Positions 11,804 to 30,185 of a stretch of DNA of 64,000 bases are shown piece by piece. The DNA is taken from NCBI RefSeq assembly GCF_030867145.1, contig NC_134441.1:124001-188000 (forward strand). The letters run 5' to 3'. Below the pieces are notes generated by a model. The model was not told the origin of the DNA. It made no database searches and saw only the letters and a program-made list of their open reading frames with translations. The position numbers were made by a program, and so were the translations under genes. The stretch comes from Opisthocomus hoazin. Lineage: Eukaryota > Chordata > Aves > Opisthocomiformes > Opisthocomidae. Positions within the stretch are counted from its first letter, which is position 1. The number at the start of each line of letters is the position of its first letter.

Positions 11804-12166
11804 GTCCCTCGGTGAGGCTGGTGTCCTTCCCTGGTGTCCTTCCCTGGTGAGGTGAGCTCCCAGCCCGGGCTGAGGGAGAGAGAAAAGGGGTGAGGGGGGA
11901 GGGGTCGCAGCCCTGAGTGTGCAAGTTTCATACAGACGCCCGGTTCTGAAGATACAGCGTGTGTGTGGGTCAGCGTTACCTGAAGATTTTTTTTCCTGGT
12001 TGATTTGATGCAGCGTGGTACATTTTGGTGGGAACACGGGGATGATGTATCCGAAGTTGCTGAAAATGAGGTAATCCTGGTCATAGGTTTTATTTCTTTG
12101 CCTGTTCTGGGAGCATCATTCTGCATGTATTGCTAAATGTATGTCTTCATTTCATTGAAACTGCAG

Positions 12167-12728
12167 TGTAAAACTGGAAATATTGTACCTGCAAAAGAAT
12201 GGGAACAGCTGTCCTTGTTCGCCAAGGTGAGCAGAGAAGCAGTGGAGAGCAGTTTGCAGGATCAGAACTTCAGCCTGCTCTGGGTGATAGACCCTCAGGT
12301 GGGTAAAGAGAAACCTCGCTTTTTGAAATACAACTCTTCCTATCATGGTATTTCTTTTGTTCGGTTGTGTTGGCAGTCAGACTCTAAACATGTGATTAAA
12401 CTGTTAAAAATCAAGCTATTTAAGGATTCTTTACTGTCTTAAATCCCATTACAAGCAGTGCACTGTGTTGCCCTGTGGATACTGCATTCTCATGAGTGAC
12501 CTGACTGGAAGTTTTCCTTTTCTTTCTAGTACAGGGATGCATTTATGAAGGCAAATCCAGGGTACAAGTGGTACCCCACAACAAACCACCATGTGACGGC
12601 TCAGACATCCCCTGTTGCAAACAGGAGAAATCCATGGGCTTTGCCTCAGACTCTGGGAGAGATTCACTAAGCCTGAGGAAAGAGACTACAAGGTGAAGAA
12701 ATACCCCAGCGTCACTTCAGCGTGGCAG
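12167..12728 (+). pseudogene. BBX-like HMG-box exons, decayed
   Basis: The block 12,530-12,728 has a good acceptor (TTTTCTTTCTAG) and donor (CAG/GTGAGA) and begins YRDAFMKANPGYKWYPTTN. This closely resembles the end of the HMG-box segment of the transcription factor BBX, and a Trp-Ala-(Phe/Leu)-Pro motif follows as in BBX. The frame hits TAA at 12,668-12,670, before the donor, and a second frame carries on as if shifted. A weaker upstream block, 12,167-12,298, also has acceptor and donor signals and ends LLWVIDPQ, comparable to the WWAVLDP part of the HMG box. No other BBX exons are seen. The splice sites argue for a duplicated, unprocessed copy. The stop and poor conservation argue for a pseudogene or fast-diverging paralogue. 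Confidence 0.5.
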
Positions 12729-13090
12729 GTGAGATTTCCACCCATGTTGCTCAAACACAGCAGCTTCAGTTTGTTTGAGGATGCGGTGTTGGGATTGAAC
12801 TGCAAGAGCAGTTTTCTCTACTGCACGTAGTACTGTAGTGCTGATACCTTTCATGTCCCAAATGCGGTTGCCAAGACTCGAGTTAAAACTCTGCATAACA
12901 ACCTAAAATTTTCCTTAGTGCATGATTGTTTTGAAGAGTCAAGTCCCGATCTGTGGCATATCATAACGCACACCCTGTATTGGGTCCAGATTTGACTGAA
13001 GCTTATTTCAGGGCTATCTGCTGTTGAAGATTTTCATTTTCTAGTCAAGAGGGAAAACGCTGGTTAGAGTGATTCACAGATCCGGTAATA
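12729..13090. other. No gene seen
   Basis: AT-rich, intron-like sequence between the BBX-like exon and the LTR-like element. Confidence 0.35.
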
Positions 13091-13099
13091 ACCTAACAG

Positions 13100-13540
13100 T
13101 ACAATGTATGCTGTTAACCAGGTGTCCTTTATTACGGCGCCGGGCACAGGGGGGATCTCTCCTCCAAACGTGTGCGCCAAACACCCTTTAATTTCAGGTT
13201 AAATAGAACTACAATATGCATATTAATCGTTATATTTCCGAGAGCGTATGAATCTATTCCAATTCTCCTTTAGCAGGTGTATTAGAGCTCCTGGGTAGTC
13301 TCTGGTGGTCTTAGGTCGTTACTTCATCTCTTTCAGTAGTCTTCCTCATTTGCCCGTGAGTTACATCCGGGGCGCTGCGCATGCTCGGTTCGTTCTATCT
13401 CGTTGCAAAACTGCAAAGCTGCTTTTCGCTGGTTCTTGGTCGCAGCTCCTGCTCTTGTCACAGTCTTGTCCTTGCTAAGTTTGCTAATCTATAAGGAGAG
13501 CTTGCAACTTCCACACAGGTGCTTTGTTTAAAACTAGAAA
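13100..13540 (-). mobile_element. Solo LTR-like element
   Basis: CCTTTATTACGGCGCCGGGC at about 13,126 reads on the minus strand as a GGCGCC block followed by an AATAAA polyadenylation signal. The same arrangement (GTTTATTCGGCGCCGGGC) occurs in the LTRs at 40,486 and 55,681. An AT-rich stretch with TATGCATATTAAT follows, as in those LTRs, but the rest is diverged. No internal retroviral genes lie beside it. I read it as a solo LTR of a related ERV family; the ends are approximate. Confidence 0.5.
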
Positions 13541-13899
13541 ATACCACTGCAGCTAGTTTGGTAAAGTGTCATGTTTCTTATTATTCCTTCTATCAAGAGG
13601 TGTTAAAGTTCTTGTGGATGAATGTACCACAGGCGAAAACTTTTTGTATTTAAATCAGTAGAACTGCTATTTAACTTCACTTAAAGAGTGCCCTGTTGTC
13701 TATTACATCTTGGAGAGGAAAACATAAAAAAAAATCAGATCTGTGACTAAGTGTAGGTGCAGTGCCTGAACGAATGAAAAGCAGGTCATCTCTCACTGGT
13801 GTCCACAGACAGCAGAACTGTTGCAGTCCTGACCTTGAAATACAGAGACATTGACATTAAATACTGGGACCTTAAGAACCTTGGCTTTTACATTGTCTT

Positions 13900-14400
13900 T
13901 CTATATCTCATTTTAGTTTGCTGCCACTCTTTTGTTTCGTTTGTCCCTTCACTTCCTTCATCCTCCTCCCTACTGAGATCTTGTTGAAGGCTAAGTTTTT
14001 GAAATCATTGCCTGTATTTGTGGGTATTGCTTGTTTTGCTGTAGATCTCTAGCTTTTTGCATAGCCTTGCTATGTCTGTGTTCGTGTGCTGCCCTCAGGT
14101 TTTTAGGTTTTGCCTTCACTTCCTTAATCTTCCTCCCTAGTTAAGTTTCTTTCTAAGTCGAAGGGTTTCCAGAGTGCCCTTGCTTTCTACATTGCGTTTC
14201 TGCAGCGGATTTACTTTGCTGCCATGGGTTATAAGTTTTGCCCTTTACTTCCTTAATCTCCTTCCTTATTTTAATGTTTGTGTGAAGTGTGAGGATTTCA
14301 AATCTGGTTTTCTTCAAGAGTTTTGTGTCATTCCTTAGTACTTACTTGTATTGTTCTATATTTTTCCTTTGTTTCTTTAATCTCTGTCGGTTTTTCACTT
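13900..14400 (+). repeat. Degenerate tandem repeat, ~125-165 bp units
   Basis: CTTCACTTCCTTMATCYTCCTCCCT-like blocks recur at about 13,947, 14,114 and 14,243, with a weak fourth near 14,370. Each is followed by a similar AGTT..AAG..TTTC segment and a GCTGCC block. Conservation is loose, suggesting an old local duplication series. Confidence 0.5.
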
Positions 14401-14454
14401 TTTGACATTCACTTTTTGGTCTTCCTTTCTGTTGTAGACATTCTGTCTTGGTTT

Positions 14455-15180
14455 GTGAAACTCCCCCAGGCACCAGTACAGGCTGGGGCGGCCCTGCTGT
14501 AGAGCAGCTCTGCGGAGAGGGACCTGGGTGTCTTGGTGGACGACAGGCTGACCATGAGCCAGCAGCGTGCCCTGGCTGCCAAGAAGGCCAATGGCATCCT
14601 GGGGTGCATTAGCAGGAGTGTGGCCAGCAGGACGAGGGAGGTTCTCCTTCCCCTCTACACCCTAGTTAGGCCTCATCTGGAGTGATCTGTTCAGTTCTGG
14701 GCTCCCCAGTTCAAGAAAGATGAGGAGCTACTGGAGAGAGTCCAGAGGAGGGTTAGGAGGATGATGAGGGGACTGCAGCATCTCTCCTACGAGGAAAGGC
14801 TGAGGGAGCTGGGCTTGTTCAGCCTGGAGAAGAGAAGGCTGAGAGGGGACCTTAGAAATGCCTCTAAATATCTGCAGGGTGGGGGTCAGGAGGACAGGGC
14901 CCAACTCCGTTCAGTGGTGCCCAGCGATAGGACAAGGGGCAACGGGCACAAACTGGAGCAGAGGAAGCTCCAGCTGAACACGAGGAAGAACTTCTTGCCT
15001 CTGAGGGTGACAGAGCCCTGGCCCAGGCTGCCCAGGGAGGTTGTGGAGTCTCCTTCTCTGGAGATATTCCAGACCCGCCTGGACGTGATGCTGAGCAGCC
15101 TGCTCTGGGTGACCCTGCTTGGGCAGGGGGTTGGACTGGGTGACCCACAGAGGTCCCTTCCAACCCCGAACATTCCGTGA
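14455..15180 (+). mobile_element. CR1 retrotransposon, 3' part
   Basis: A 5'-truncated CR1 on the plus strand. It encodes the end of the ORF2 reverse transcriptase with frame breaks, then the typical GAGGTTGTGGAGTCTCC and GGTTGGACTGGGTGACCC blocks. Pieces such as [20 protein letters not shown] are diagnostic of CR1 ORF2. A TGA replaces a codon in the 'PHLE..' region, and there are further frame changes. Confidence 0.92.
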
Positions 15181-15320
15181 TTCCGTGACCCACAGAGGTC
15201 CCTTCCAACCCCGAACATTCCGTGATTCCGTGACCCACAGAGGTCCCTTCCAACCCCGAACATTCCGTGATTCCGTGACTCACAGAGCGCCCTGGCAACC
15301 CCCAAACATTCCGTGGTTCC
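15141..15320 (+). repeat. 45-bp tandem expansion of a CR1 3' end
   Basis: The unit TGACCCACAGAGGTCCCTTC.. with CCGAACATTCCGTGATTCCG is repeated at 15,141, 15,186 and 15,231, and a fourth diverged unit starts at 15,276. Each is the last segment of CR1 including its terminal microsatellite, so the CR1 end itself has been amplified. Confidence 0.9.
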
Positions 15321-15329
15321 GTGGTTCAG

Positions 15330-15492
15330 TTGAGTGTGCAGGGAGCGTGCAGGGAGTGTGCAGAGAGGCCAGGCGTGCACAGGGAGCAAGTCGTGAGCGT
15401 GGAGCGTGAGCAGTGACCATGCAAGGAGCATGCGGTAAGTGTGCATTAAGCGTGCAGTGAGTGTGCAGACAGGCCAGGAGCGTGCAGGGAGC
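15330..15492 (+). repeat. Degenerate GTGCAGGGAG-type minisatellite
   Basis: Short units of about 10 bp (GTGCAGGGAG, GTGTGCAGAG, GAGCGTGCAG) repeat irregularly between two CR1 copies. No coding content. Confidence 0.65.
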
Positions 15493-15493
15493 T

Positions 15494-16127
15494 TTCTACG
15501 ATGGCACGACTGGTTGGGTAGAGGAGGGGAGAGCCGTGGGTGATGTCTGCCTCGACTTCAGCAAGGCTTTCGACACGGTCTCCCATCACATCCTCCTAGG
15601 GAAGCTCAGGCAGTGTGGGCTGGACGAGTGGTTGGTGAGGTGGATTGAGAACTGGCTGAATGGCAGAGTTCAGGGGGTTGTCATCAGCGGCGCTGAGTCT
15701 GGTTGGAGGCCGGTAACTAGCGGTGTGCCCCGGGGGTCAGTACTGGGCCCGGCCTTGTTTAACTTCTTCATCAGTGACCCGGATGAAGAGTTAGAGTGTA
15801 CCCTCAGCAAGTTTGCTGATGACACCAAACTGGGAGGAGTGGTGGGTACACCAGCAGGCTGTGCTGCCATTCAGCGTGACCTGGACAGGCTGGAGAGGTG
15901 GGCAGAGAGGAACCTGATGAGGTTCAACAAAGGCAAATGCAGGGTCCTGCCCCTGGGGAGGAACAGCCCCAGGCACCAGTACAGGCTGGGGCGGCCCTGC
16001 TGGAGAGCAGCTCTGCGGAGAGGGACCTGGGTGTCCTGGTGGACGACAGGCTGACCATGAGCCAGCAGCGTGCCCTGGCTGCCAAGAAGGCCAATGGCAT
16101 CCTGGGGTGCATTAGCAGGAGTGTCGC
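15494..16127 (+). mobile_element. CR1 retrotransposon, RT fragment
   Basis: An open frame of about 190 residues carries the CR1 reverse-transcriptase core: [20 protein letters not shown], a [19 protein letters not shown] block, and FADDTKL with the catalytic Asp pair. The element lacks both its 5' portion and its 3' tail. It breaks off inside the region that continues as 'GCIKKS' in the other copies. Plus strand. Confidence 0.92.
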
Positions 16128-16329
16128 TAATTGGGGCGCCCTCGTTAGCAGCGCTAATGTAGAGCAGGGCGCTGATTGCCCCGGCTGCGAGGGGCGCGGG
16201 ATTTGGGGGGGCTTGGGGGGTCCCGACCCCCCCGCTCTGGCCCCACTGGCACTCTGGGGGGGGGGGGGCACACCCGAACTGCGGGGAGGGGGGCGGAGCG
16301 TGACGCCGTGCCCGGGAGGGGCGGGGCAT

Positions 16330-16918
16330 GGGGGGGCGGGGCGATGGCGGCTCGGGAGGGGGCGAGCAGCCAATAGGCGGTGCAGGCGGTGACGTCATGC
16401 GCAGCCATTGGCCGAGGCGCCGCCGCTCGGCGCGTGCGTTCTGAGCCCGGGTCGGCGTCAAGCGATACGTGGGGTGGGGGGAGGGGAGGGGGGGACACCC
16501 GCGCCGTGACAGGCTCCCACGGTGCCACCCAGCCGGGGTGGGGCCGGGGTGGGGGGGGCTGTGCTGTGACCCCCTGCCGCGCGCAGGCCTCGCGGCTGAG
16601 CACCGCCCCGCTCGTGACATGTGTGGGCTGTGGGGGGGGGGGAACCCAGGGGGTGTCCGTGGGGCTCCCCGCACCCCGCCTGGTGCAGCCAGGGGGGGGC
16701 TGTGGGGGTCCCCGCCCCTGGGCGCAGCGTGGGGGGTGGGGTGGGGGTGTGTCCCCGCGGGGGGGCGGTGTCACACGGCGGGGGCGGGGCGTGGGGGCGG
16801 AGCCGCCGCCATAAAGCTGCGGGGGGGGGGCGGGGGCACGTCCCCTCCCGGCGGTGCGGAGCGATGCGGAGCGGAGCGGGCTGCGGTACCCCCGGCAGCG
16901 GCGGCTCTGCGGGGCCGG
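16330..16918 (+). promoter_or_regulatory. CpG-island promoter and first exon of the MNK-like gene
   Basis: Dense CpG island. At 16,370-16,425 it has CCAATAGG, TGACGTCA (a perfect CRE), a CATGCGCAG element (NRF1-like half site) and CCATTGGCC. Numerous GGGCGG boxes and an ATAAAG element (about 16,811) lie further down. A putative non-coding exon 1 ends at 16,918 in GGGGCCG/GTGAGCGC, followed by an intron leading to the coding exon at 17,176. CREB, NF-Y and Sp-family control is inference from the motifs. Confidence 0.65.
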
Positions 16919-17179
16919 TGAGCGCCGGGGGGGTTTTGGGACCAGGGGGGCTCCGTGCGGGCCCCGTGCGGGCCACAGCCCCCTGACACCCGCCCCCCCC
17001 GGTCTCCTCTCTCCACAGGTCTCGGCCTACCCTCGGCCCCCCCCCGATGGCTCTGCCCGCCCCTCTGCATCCCTCCCCCCCCTCCCGGTTTATTTTCCTG
17101 TTTTTGTTGGTTGGTTGGTTGGGCTTTTTCCTACCCCGCGCCCCTCCCTTGTTTCTCCCTTCCCCCTGCCCGCAGCAAG

Positions 17180-24953
<7,774 letters not shown>

Positions 24954-25174
24954 CCCCCGTGGTCCTGGTGGCTGACCAAGCGTGAGCTGCACCCCTCGGA
25001 CCTGCTGTACCCCACGTCCCCCCCATCCTCCTTCTTTCTTCCCTCCCCCCCCAGCCCCCACCATTTCTGGCTAGTGACAAGATCAGGACTCGTCCCTGTG
25101 GCTGGTTTCCAGGGTTTTGCTGATCTTGTAGGTCTGGGGTTGGGAGGGTTTCTTGAAGATCTGTTTTTTAAGGT

Positions 25175-25180
25175 ATTAAA
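25175..25180 (+). terminator. Polyadenylation signal of the MNK-like gene
   Basis: ATTAAA, the commonest variant hexamer, lies about 220 bp after the stop, followed by T-rich DNA. It gives a short 3' UTR. Confidence 0.55.
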
Positions 25181-25189
25181 TCATTAAGG

Positions 25190-27750
25190 TTGCTTCACCC
25201 AGGACATCTGACTGACACACGGACTTTTGTTTCCCCGACTCTTGGTTTCTCCTCTGAGATTTTTTCCTCCCTCCCTGACACCAAAGGACTCTTTGTATCC
25301 GCGGCCGCTTTGCCGAGTTCAGCTCATTTCATGCTGTGAACAAAAGGCCCTCGGTCGCGTTTTCGACAACGGGAGTTGCGTTTTAACCTCGTCCCTCCCT
25401 TCGGAGCTGCGGGTCTTTCTCCGATGTTGGGGTCGATCCCACAAACCCCCCCTCCCGGGGGTCTGGGAGGCATCTCCCGGGCGCAGGGACCCCCGCCGTC
25501 CCGTGCTCGGGGGCATCCGCGGCTGCGCTTCGAGGGGCTGCGGCGGGCAGGGAGCAGCTCGGGCCGGGGAGAGACGGTGCCAGCGAGGGAGCAGCTCCCC
25601 GTCCCACTGAGCCGCCCTCTCTCCTCGGCAGCCTGCTTTCAGAGTAAGCTGTGCACCCCTTTTTTTTCTTTTTTTTTTTTTTTTTTTTTTTTTAATGTTT
25701 TTAAACTGCTAGCTGTGCTTTTCTGCAGGGCATGGAGAAATGTCTTCCTTTCCCCCCGCGCTCCGGCCGGCGGCTCCCCGGGGGTAAGGTCAGAGCCGGG
25801 GGGATGCTCAGGCGCCTGGGGCCGTGCTCTTGCGCTGGGTCGGGCGTTGCACCCCTGTTTGTGGAGGGGGGGGCTCACCAGTGGCTGGTGGAGGTGCAGG
25901 GCAGGATGAGGTCTCCAGGGGGGCTGGAGCAGCCAGAAAATATTACCCCTGCGGGAATAGCGGGGTGCTCTGTGGGAAGGGAAGGACCCCCCTTTAAAGA
26001 GCACTGGGACTCGTTGCAGGGCAGTGTGACCTGGCGTGGCTTCGAGCTGTCCCCGAGGCTGCCGTGGCCGGAGGGTCTGGGGGTGCCGAGGGTGCCGAGT
26101 GCCCCAGGATGTGCCGGTGGGCGAGCGGCCGGGCTGGTGGCAGCACCCGAGGGCCACGGCACTGGGGAGCAGCTTGGGAAGGGCTCGGGATGCGGGGCCG
26201 GAGGGTTTGGGGTCGCGGCGGCAGTGCAGGGTGGGACGGGTGGCTGGGGAGAGCTGGGCATGCGTGTTCATGTGTGTGCATCCGTGTTCATGTGTGTTCA
26301 TGCATGGAGTCACGCTTTCCTCGGAGCTTGCTTTGGGGAAGGGAGGGAATGCTCGCGGGGGAGGGCCTGGGGGTGCTGAACTGGGACGAGGCCCTTGGCT
26401 GGTTTCTGCGGAGCGGGGCCGGATCTGTCCGGGTGAGCCAGCAGCGCCCGTGCTGGGGGCCGGGCTGGCCTCCAGCTCGTCCGAACCCCCCCTGGCACCA
26501 CGCCGGAGGGGCAAAGCCCCGCTGCCTGCCGCGCGTCGTGCCACCGAGCTGCGCCCGCCGCCGTCCCCGCGCCTCACCGGGAGGGAGGGTGCCCCTTCAT
26601 TAGCGATCTCCTCTCCCTTCCAGCTGAATGCTTTGAGCTGTATACTCTGAAAAAGCAGCCTCGGCCCATGGCGTGCACAGGGGAAGGCTTTGGGAGCTTG
26701 CTGTGAGCCGGGGAAGAGACTCCCCCCAGGTCTTCAGCCGAGGACAGTCACTGTCTCTGAAAGCAAAACAAAGTTCTCCTTTTTGTTTGAAGACTGCTGA
26801 CAGCAAAACTATGCAATATCTGTTGTTTTTTGTTTCAGGGAGGTGTGTGTGAGTGAGCTTGGGACATGGTGATCTCGGGTGTTGATGGAGCTTGGGGCAG
26901 GGACCGTCTTTTCTGGCCCTTCCCGGCCCTTCTGCCGAGCGGCGTCGGTGGGTTGGGAGGGTGCTCCCCCCAAAACCGCCTCTGCCTTCTCCCCTGGGTG
27001 CCCCCGGTCCCACCACACAGGGTGGGGAGGAGCAGGGCAGCGGCGAGGGGAGACCCCCAGCACAGGCACCGCGACACCCCAGAGAAGCCTCCTTTAAAGG
27101 AAAAAAAAGAAATCCATCTTGATTGTACATTGTTACTTTTTATAGCTTATTTTGTCTTATCAGTTGTCGATAATTCCTTATTGTCTTATAGTAAGAAATA
27201 CCGAACGCTGTACAGTACGCGGTGCCTTGAGCTGGTGTTGTGGAAGCTGTTGTTAATGCTGCACGCCGCAGCCTTTTTTAAAAAAGAAAAAAATCTCGGG
27301 AAGGGGATGGCAGGGGGAAGTCTCTCCCATGTTTTTTTGGCCCCCGTGCTGGTGTTGGCAGACTGAATTTCCCTCTCTTCCCGTGCGTAAGGCCGAGCTC
27401 TTCCACAGAGAAATGCAGTACACGCTCTGCCTGCGGCGGGTGCGTGGCCGGGGGGCCGCGCGCTGGGCCGGAGCTCGTCCCCGTGGGCGCGTTGCCCACG
27501 CGTGGGCATCCTCGGCCGGGTCTTTGCGGCGAGGCGGTGGACGTGCCGGCGAGCATCCGAGCTCTTCGCTGGTCGCTCGGCCCAGGCTTGGCTTTGCGTT
27601 GCGGCTCGGGGGGGTCGGTTTTGGACCCGGCGCTCCTGGCGTGGCACTCGGGGTCTGGAGGGGACCTGTGCCGCGGGGCTGGCGAGCTCCTGGCAGCTCC
27701 GGCGTGCGGGCCAGGGTCGGCATCTCTAGAGAAGTTTTAAGGAAGGGAAG
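25190..27750. other. Intergenic, GC-rich, no gene seen
   Basis: The region contains a T-rich homopolymer at 25,660-25,694 with one C interruption, a small GTGTTCATGT repeat at 26,265-26,310, and several GC-rich segments. Long frames occur on both strands because of GC bias, but none shows a domain or splice-site organisation I recognise. Confidence 0.4.
25660..25694 (+). repeat. Poly(T) tract
   Basis: About 35 bp of T with a single C. It could be a poly(A) tail of a minus-strand retro-insertion, but no insert was identified beside it. Confidence 0.85.
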
Positions 27751-27759
27751 GGACCGGCA

Positions 27760-29393
27760 TGGCTGAGCCAAGACCGTCTGGTCAGACCAAAGGGCAAGAG
27801 GGAACTGCCCTGGCAGTGGAAGCAGGGACAGGTGTCTTGGGAAGAGTATAGGGATGCTGCCCGGTTGTGCAGGGACGGGGTCAGGAGGGCCAGGGTGTGG
27901 CTGGAGCTGAACTTGGCAAGGGATGCACAGAATAACCAGAAGGGCTTCTACAGGTACGCCAGCCAGAAAAGGAAGGTTAAAGAAAGCGTACCCCCCTGAT
28001 GAACAAGAGTGGTGACCCCGTATCAACAGACGAGGAGACGACTGAGGTACTCAGCAACTTTTTTGGCTCAGTCTTCACTGGCAGCCTCTCTCCTTGCCTG
28101 TCCTGAGTCCATGGACTGCAAGACGGGGACCGGAGGGGCAAAGCCCCCCCCACTCTGAGGAAAGGTTCGTGACTACCTGAGGAACCTGAACAGACATAAG
28201 TCTATGGGACCTGATGAGATGCATCCCAGAGTCCTGAGGAAATTGGCTGCTGTAGTTACCAAGCCACTCTCCATCATATTTGCAAGGTGATGACAATCAC
28301 ATGAAGTCCCTGGTGACTGGAGGATGGGAAACATGGTGCCCTTTTTTGAAAAGGGTAGAAAGGAGGACCCTGGGAACTACTGACCTGTTGGCCTCGCCTC
28401 TGTGCCTGGGAAGATCATGGAACAGATCCTCCTAGCAGCTATGCTAAGGCAGGTGGGGTCAGGGAGGTGATTTGAGACAGCCAGCATGGCTTCACCAAGG
28501 GCAGGTCCTGCCTCACCAACCTAGTGGTTGGTCTTTCTATGGTGGAGCGACTGCATCAGCGGACAAGGGGATGTCATCTACCTGGGTTTCTGTAAAGCCT
28601 TCGACACGGTCCCCCACAACATCCTTCTCTCTAAATCGGGGAGGTATGGATTTGACGGGTAGACCGTTCAGGTAAATAAGGAGTTGGTTGGAAGGTTGCA
28701 ACCAGAGGGTGGTGGTCAATGGCTCGATGTCCAAATGCACAGTGGTGACAAGTGGTGTCCCTCAGGGGTCTGCACGGGGACCGGCACTGTTTAATATTTT
28801 CATCAATGACTTAGAGAGACCGAGTTCTCACTGAGCAAGGTTGCAGACAGCACTAAGCTGAGTGGTGCAGCTGACACGGCACAAGGACGGGATGCCGTCC
28901 AGAGGGACCTGGACAAGCTGGAGAAGTGGGCCTGTGTGAACCTCATGAGGTTCAAGAAGGCCAATTGCAAGGTCCCGCACCTGGGCCAGGGCAAGTCCCC
29001 GCTATCAACACGGGCTGGGGGATGAAGGAATTGAGAGCAGCCCTGTGGAGAAGGACTTGGGGGTCCTGATGGATGAAAAGCTGGACGTGATCTGGCAGTG
29101 TGCGCTGGCAGCCCAGAAGGCCAACCGTGTCCTGGGCTGCATCAAAAAAGGGTGGCCAGCAGGGTGAGGGAGGGGATTCTGCCCCTCTACTCTGCCCTGG
29201 TGAGACCTCACCTGGAATCCTGCATCCAGCTCTGGAGCCCCAGCACAAGAAGGACATGGACCCGTTAAGGCTGGGTTGGACTGGGCTCTGAGCAAACTTC
29301 TCCAGCTGAAGATGTCCCCGCTCATTGCAGGAGTTTGGACTTGATGAGCTTTAAAGGCTCCTTCCAACCCAAAAGGTTCTATGATTGTGTGAT
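27760..29393 (+). mobile_element. CR1 retrotransposon, long but decayed
   Basis: About 1.6 kb of CR1 ORF2 in several frames on the plus strand. The block before the RT reads AQNNQKGFYRYASQKRKVKE, then TDEETTEVLSNFFGSVFT. RT pieces follow: PEMHPRV-like '[15 protein letters not shown]', a '[11 protein letters not shown]' block and a [20 protein letters not shown] block, with the catalytic region degraded. The 3' end is at about 29,360-29,393 (CTCCTTCCAACCCAAAAGGT, then TTCTATGATTGTGTGAT). Stops and frameshifts are frequent, so it is older than the copies near 43.7 and 49.2 kb. Confidence 0.9.
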
Positions 29394-29589
29394 GTCTAAG
29401 GACTCTTGTCCCTGTCCAAGAAATTGCTAAGAGTGAAATCACCAGGATCTTCCCGCAACCCCCTACAAAAGTTCGAAATAGAATATAATCGAATAATTCC
29501 GGCTGGAAAGGAAGCTGAAACCATCATCTGACGCGGCTGCCTGACCGCTGCAGGGCTGGCCGCAGGCTGAAGCCTGTTGTTCAGGTCAC

Positions 29590-30185
29590 TGGAGACCGCA
29601 GCACCGGGAAGAGGGGGCGGGAGCAGCGCTGGTGCCATCGTGAATAGCACCGGGCGGCGGGCGCTGCGCCTCGGCCCGCGGCTGCCCGGCGCCGGCTGCC
29701 CCGGGGCCCGCGGCGGGTGAGGGAGGGGCGGCCCGGGCTCCGGCCGGAGCCGCGCGGCGAGAGGGCCCGGCTGGCGGCCGGAGGGCCCGGCGGGGAGCGA
29801 GGGCGGCCGAGCCGGGGCGGTGCGCGGCGCCTGCGGGAGCGGGTCCCGGCGAGGGCCGGGCGGCCGGGCCGGGGGGCCCTTCCCCGGCGGGGGCTCCGTG
29901 CCCCGGGCCCGGCGTGTTCCTCCGGGGCCCGTTCGCCTGGGGAGGCCGCGGGCGGGGCGGGGCGGGGGAGGCGTTCGCTGCCGCCGGGCCCGGGGCTTGG
30001 TGAGGGGGGGGAGCGCTCGCCGGTGCGGCCGGCGGCTGCGGGAGCGCGGGAAGGCGGCGAGCGGCGACGGGCGCTGCCCCGCGGCTTCCGGCCCCGCGCG
30101 CTGCCGCGGGGGGTTCGGTTCCCGCCGGCGTGCGGGGCGCGGGGCGTCTGCGGTGCGGGGGGGCGGGAAAAGGTTTCGAACTGAG
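29590..30185 (+). promoter_or_regulatory. CpG island upstream of the PHAX-like exons
   Basis: Very GC- and CpG-rich block with many GGGCGG and CCGGGG elements, ending near GGGCGGGAAAAGGTTTCG. It lies 1.3 kb before the first PHAX-like exon on the plus strand and so may be its promoter or promoter remnant. A possible small exon at 30,421-30,536 lies between them. Confidence 0.5.

Noticed and set aside
11066..12126. Minus-strand frames of 280-345 aa with repeated peptide
   Set aside because: The repeat is the 60-bp motif array translated in frame. The non-repeat parts are low-complexity.
13100..13540. Possibility of a complete provirus at this LTR-like element
   Set aside because: No gag, pol or env frame occurs on either side within several kilobases, so only a solo LTR is plausible.
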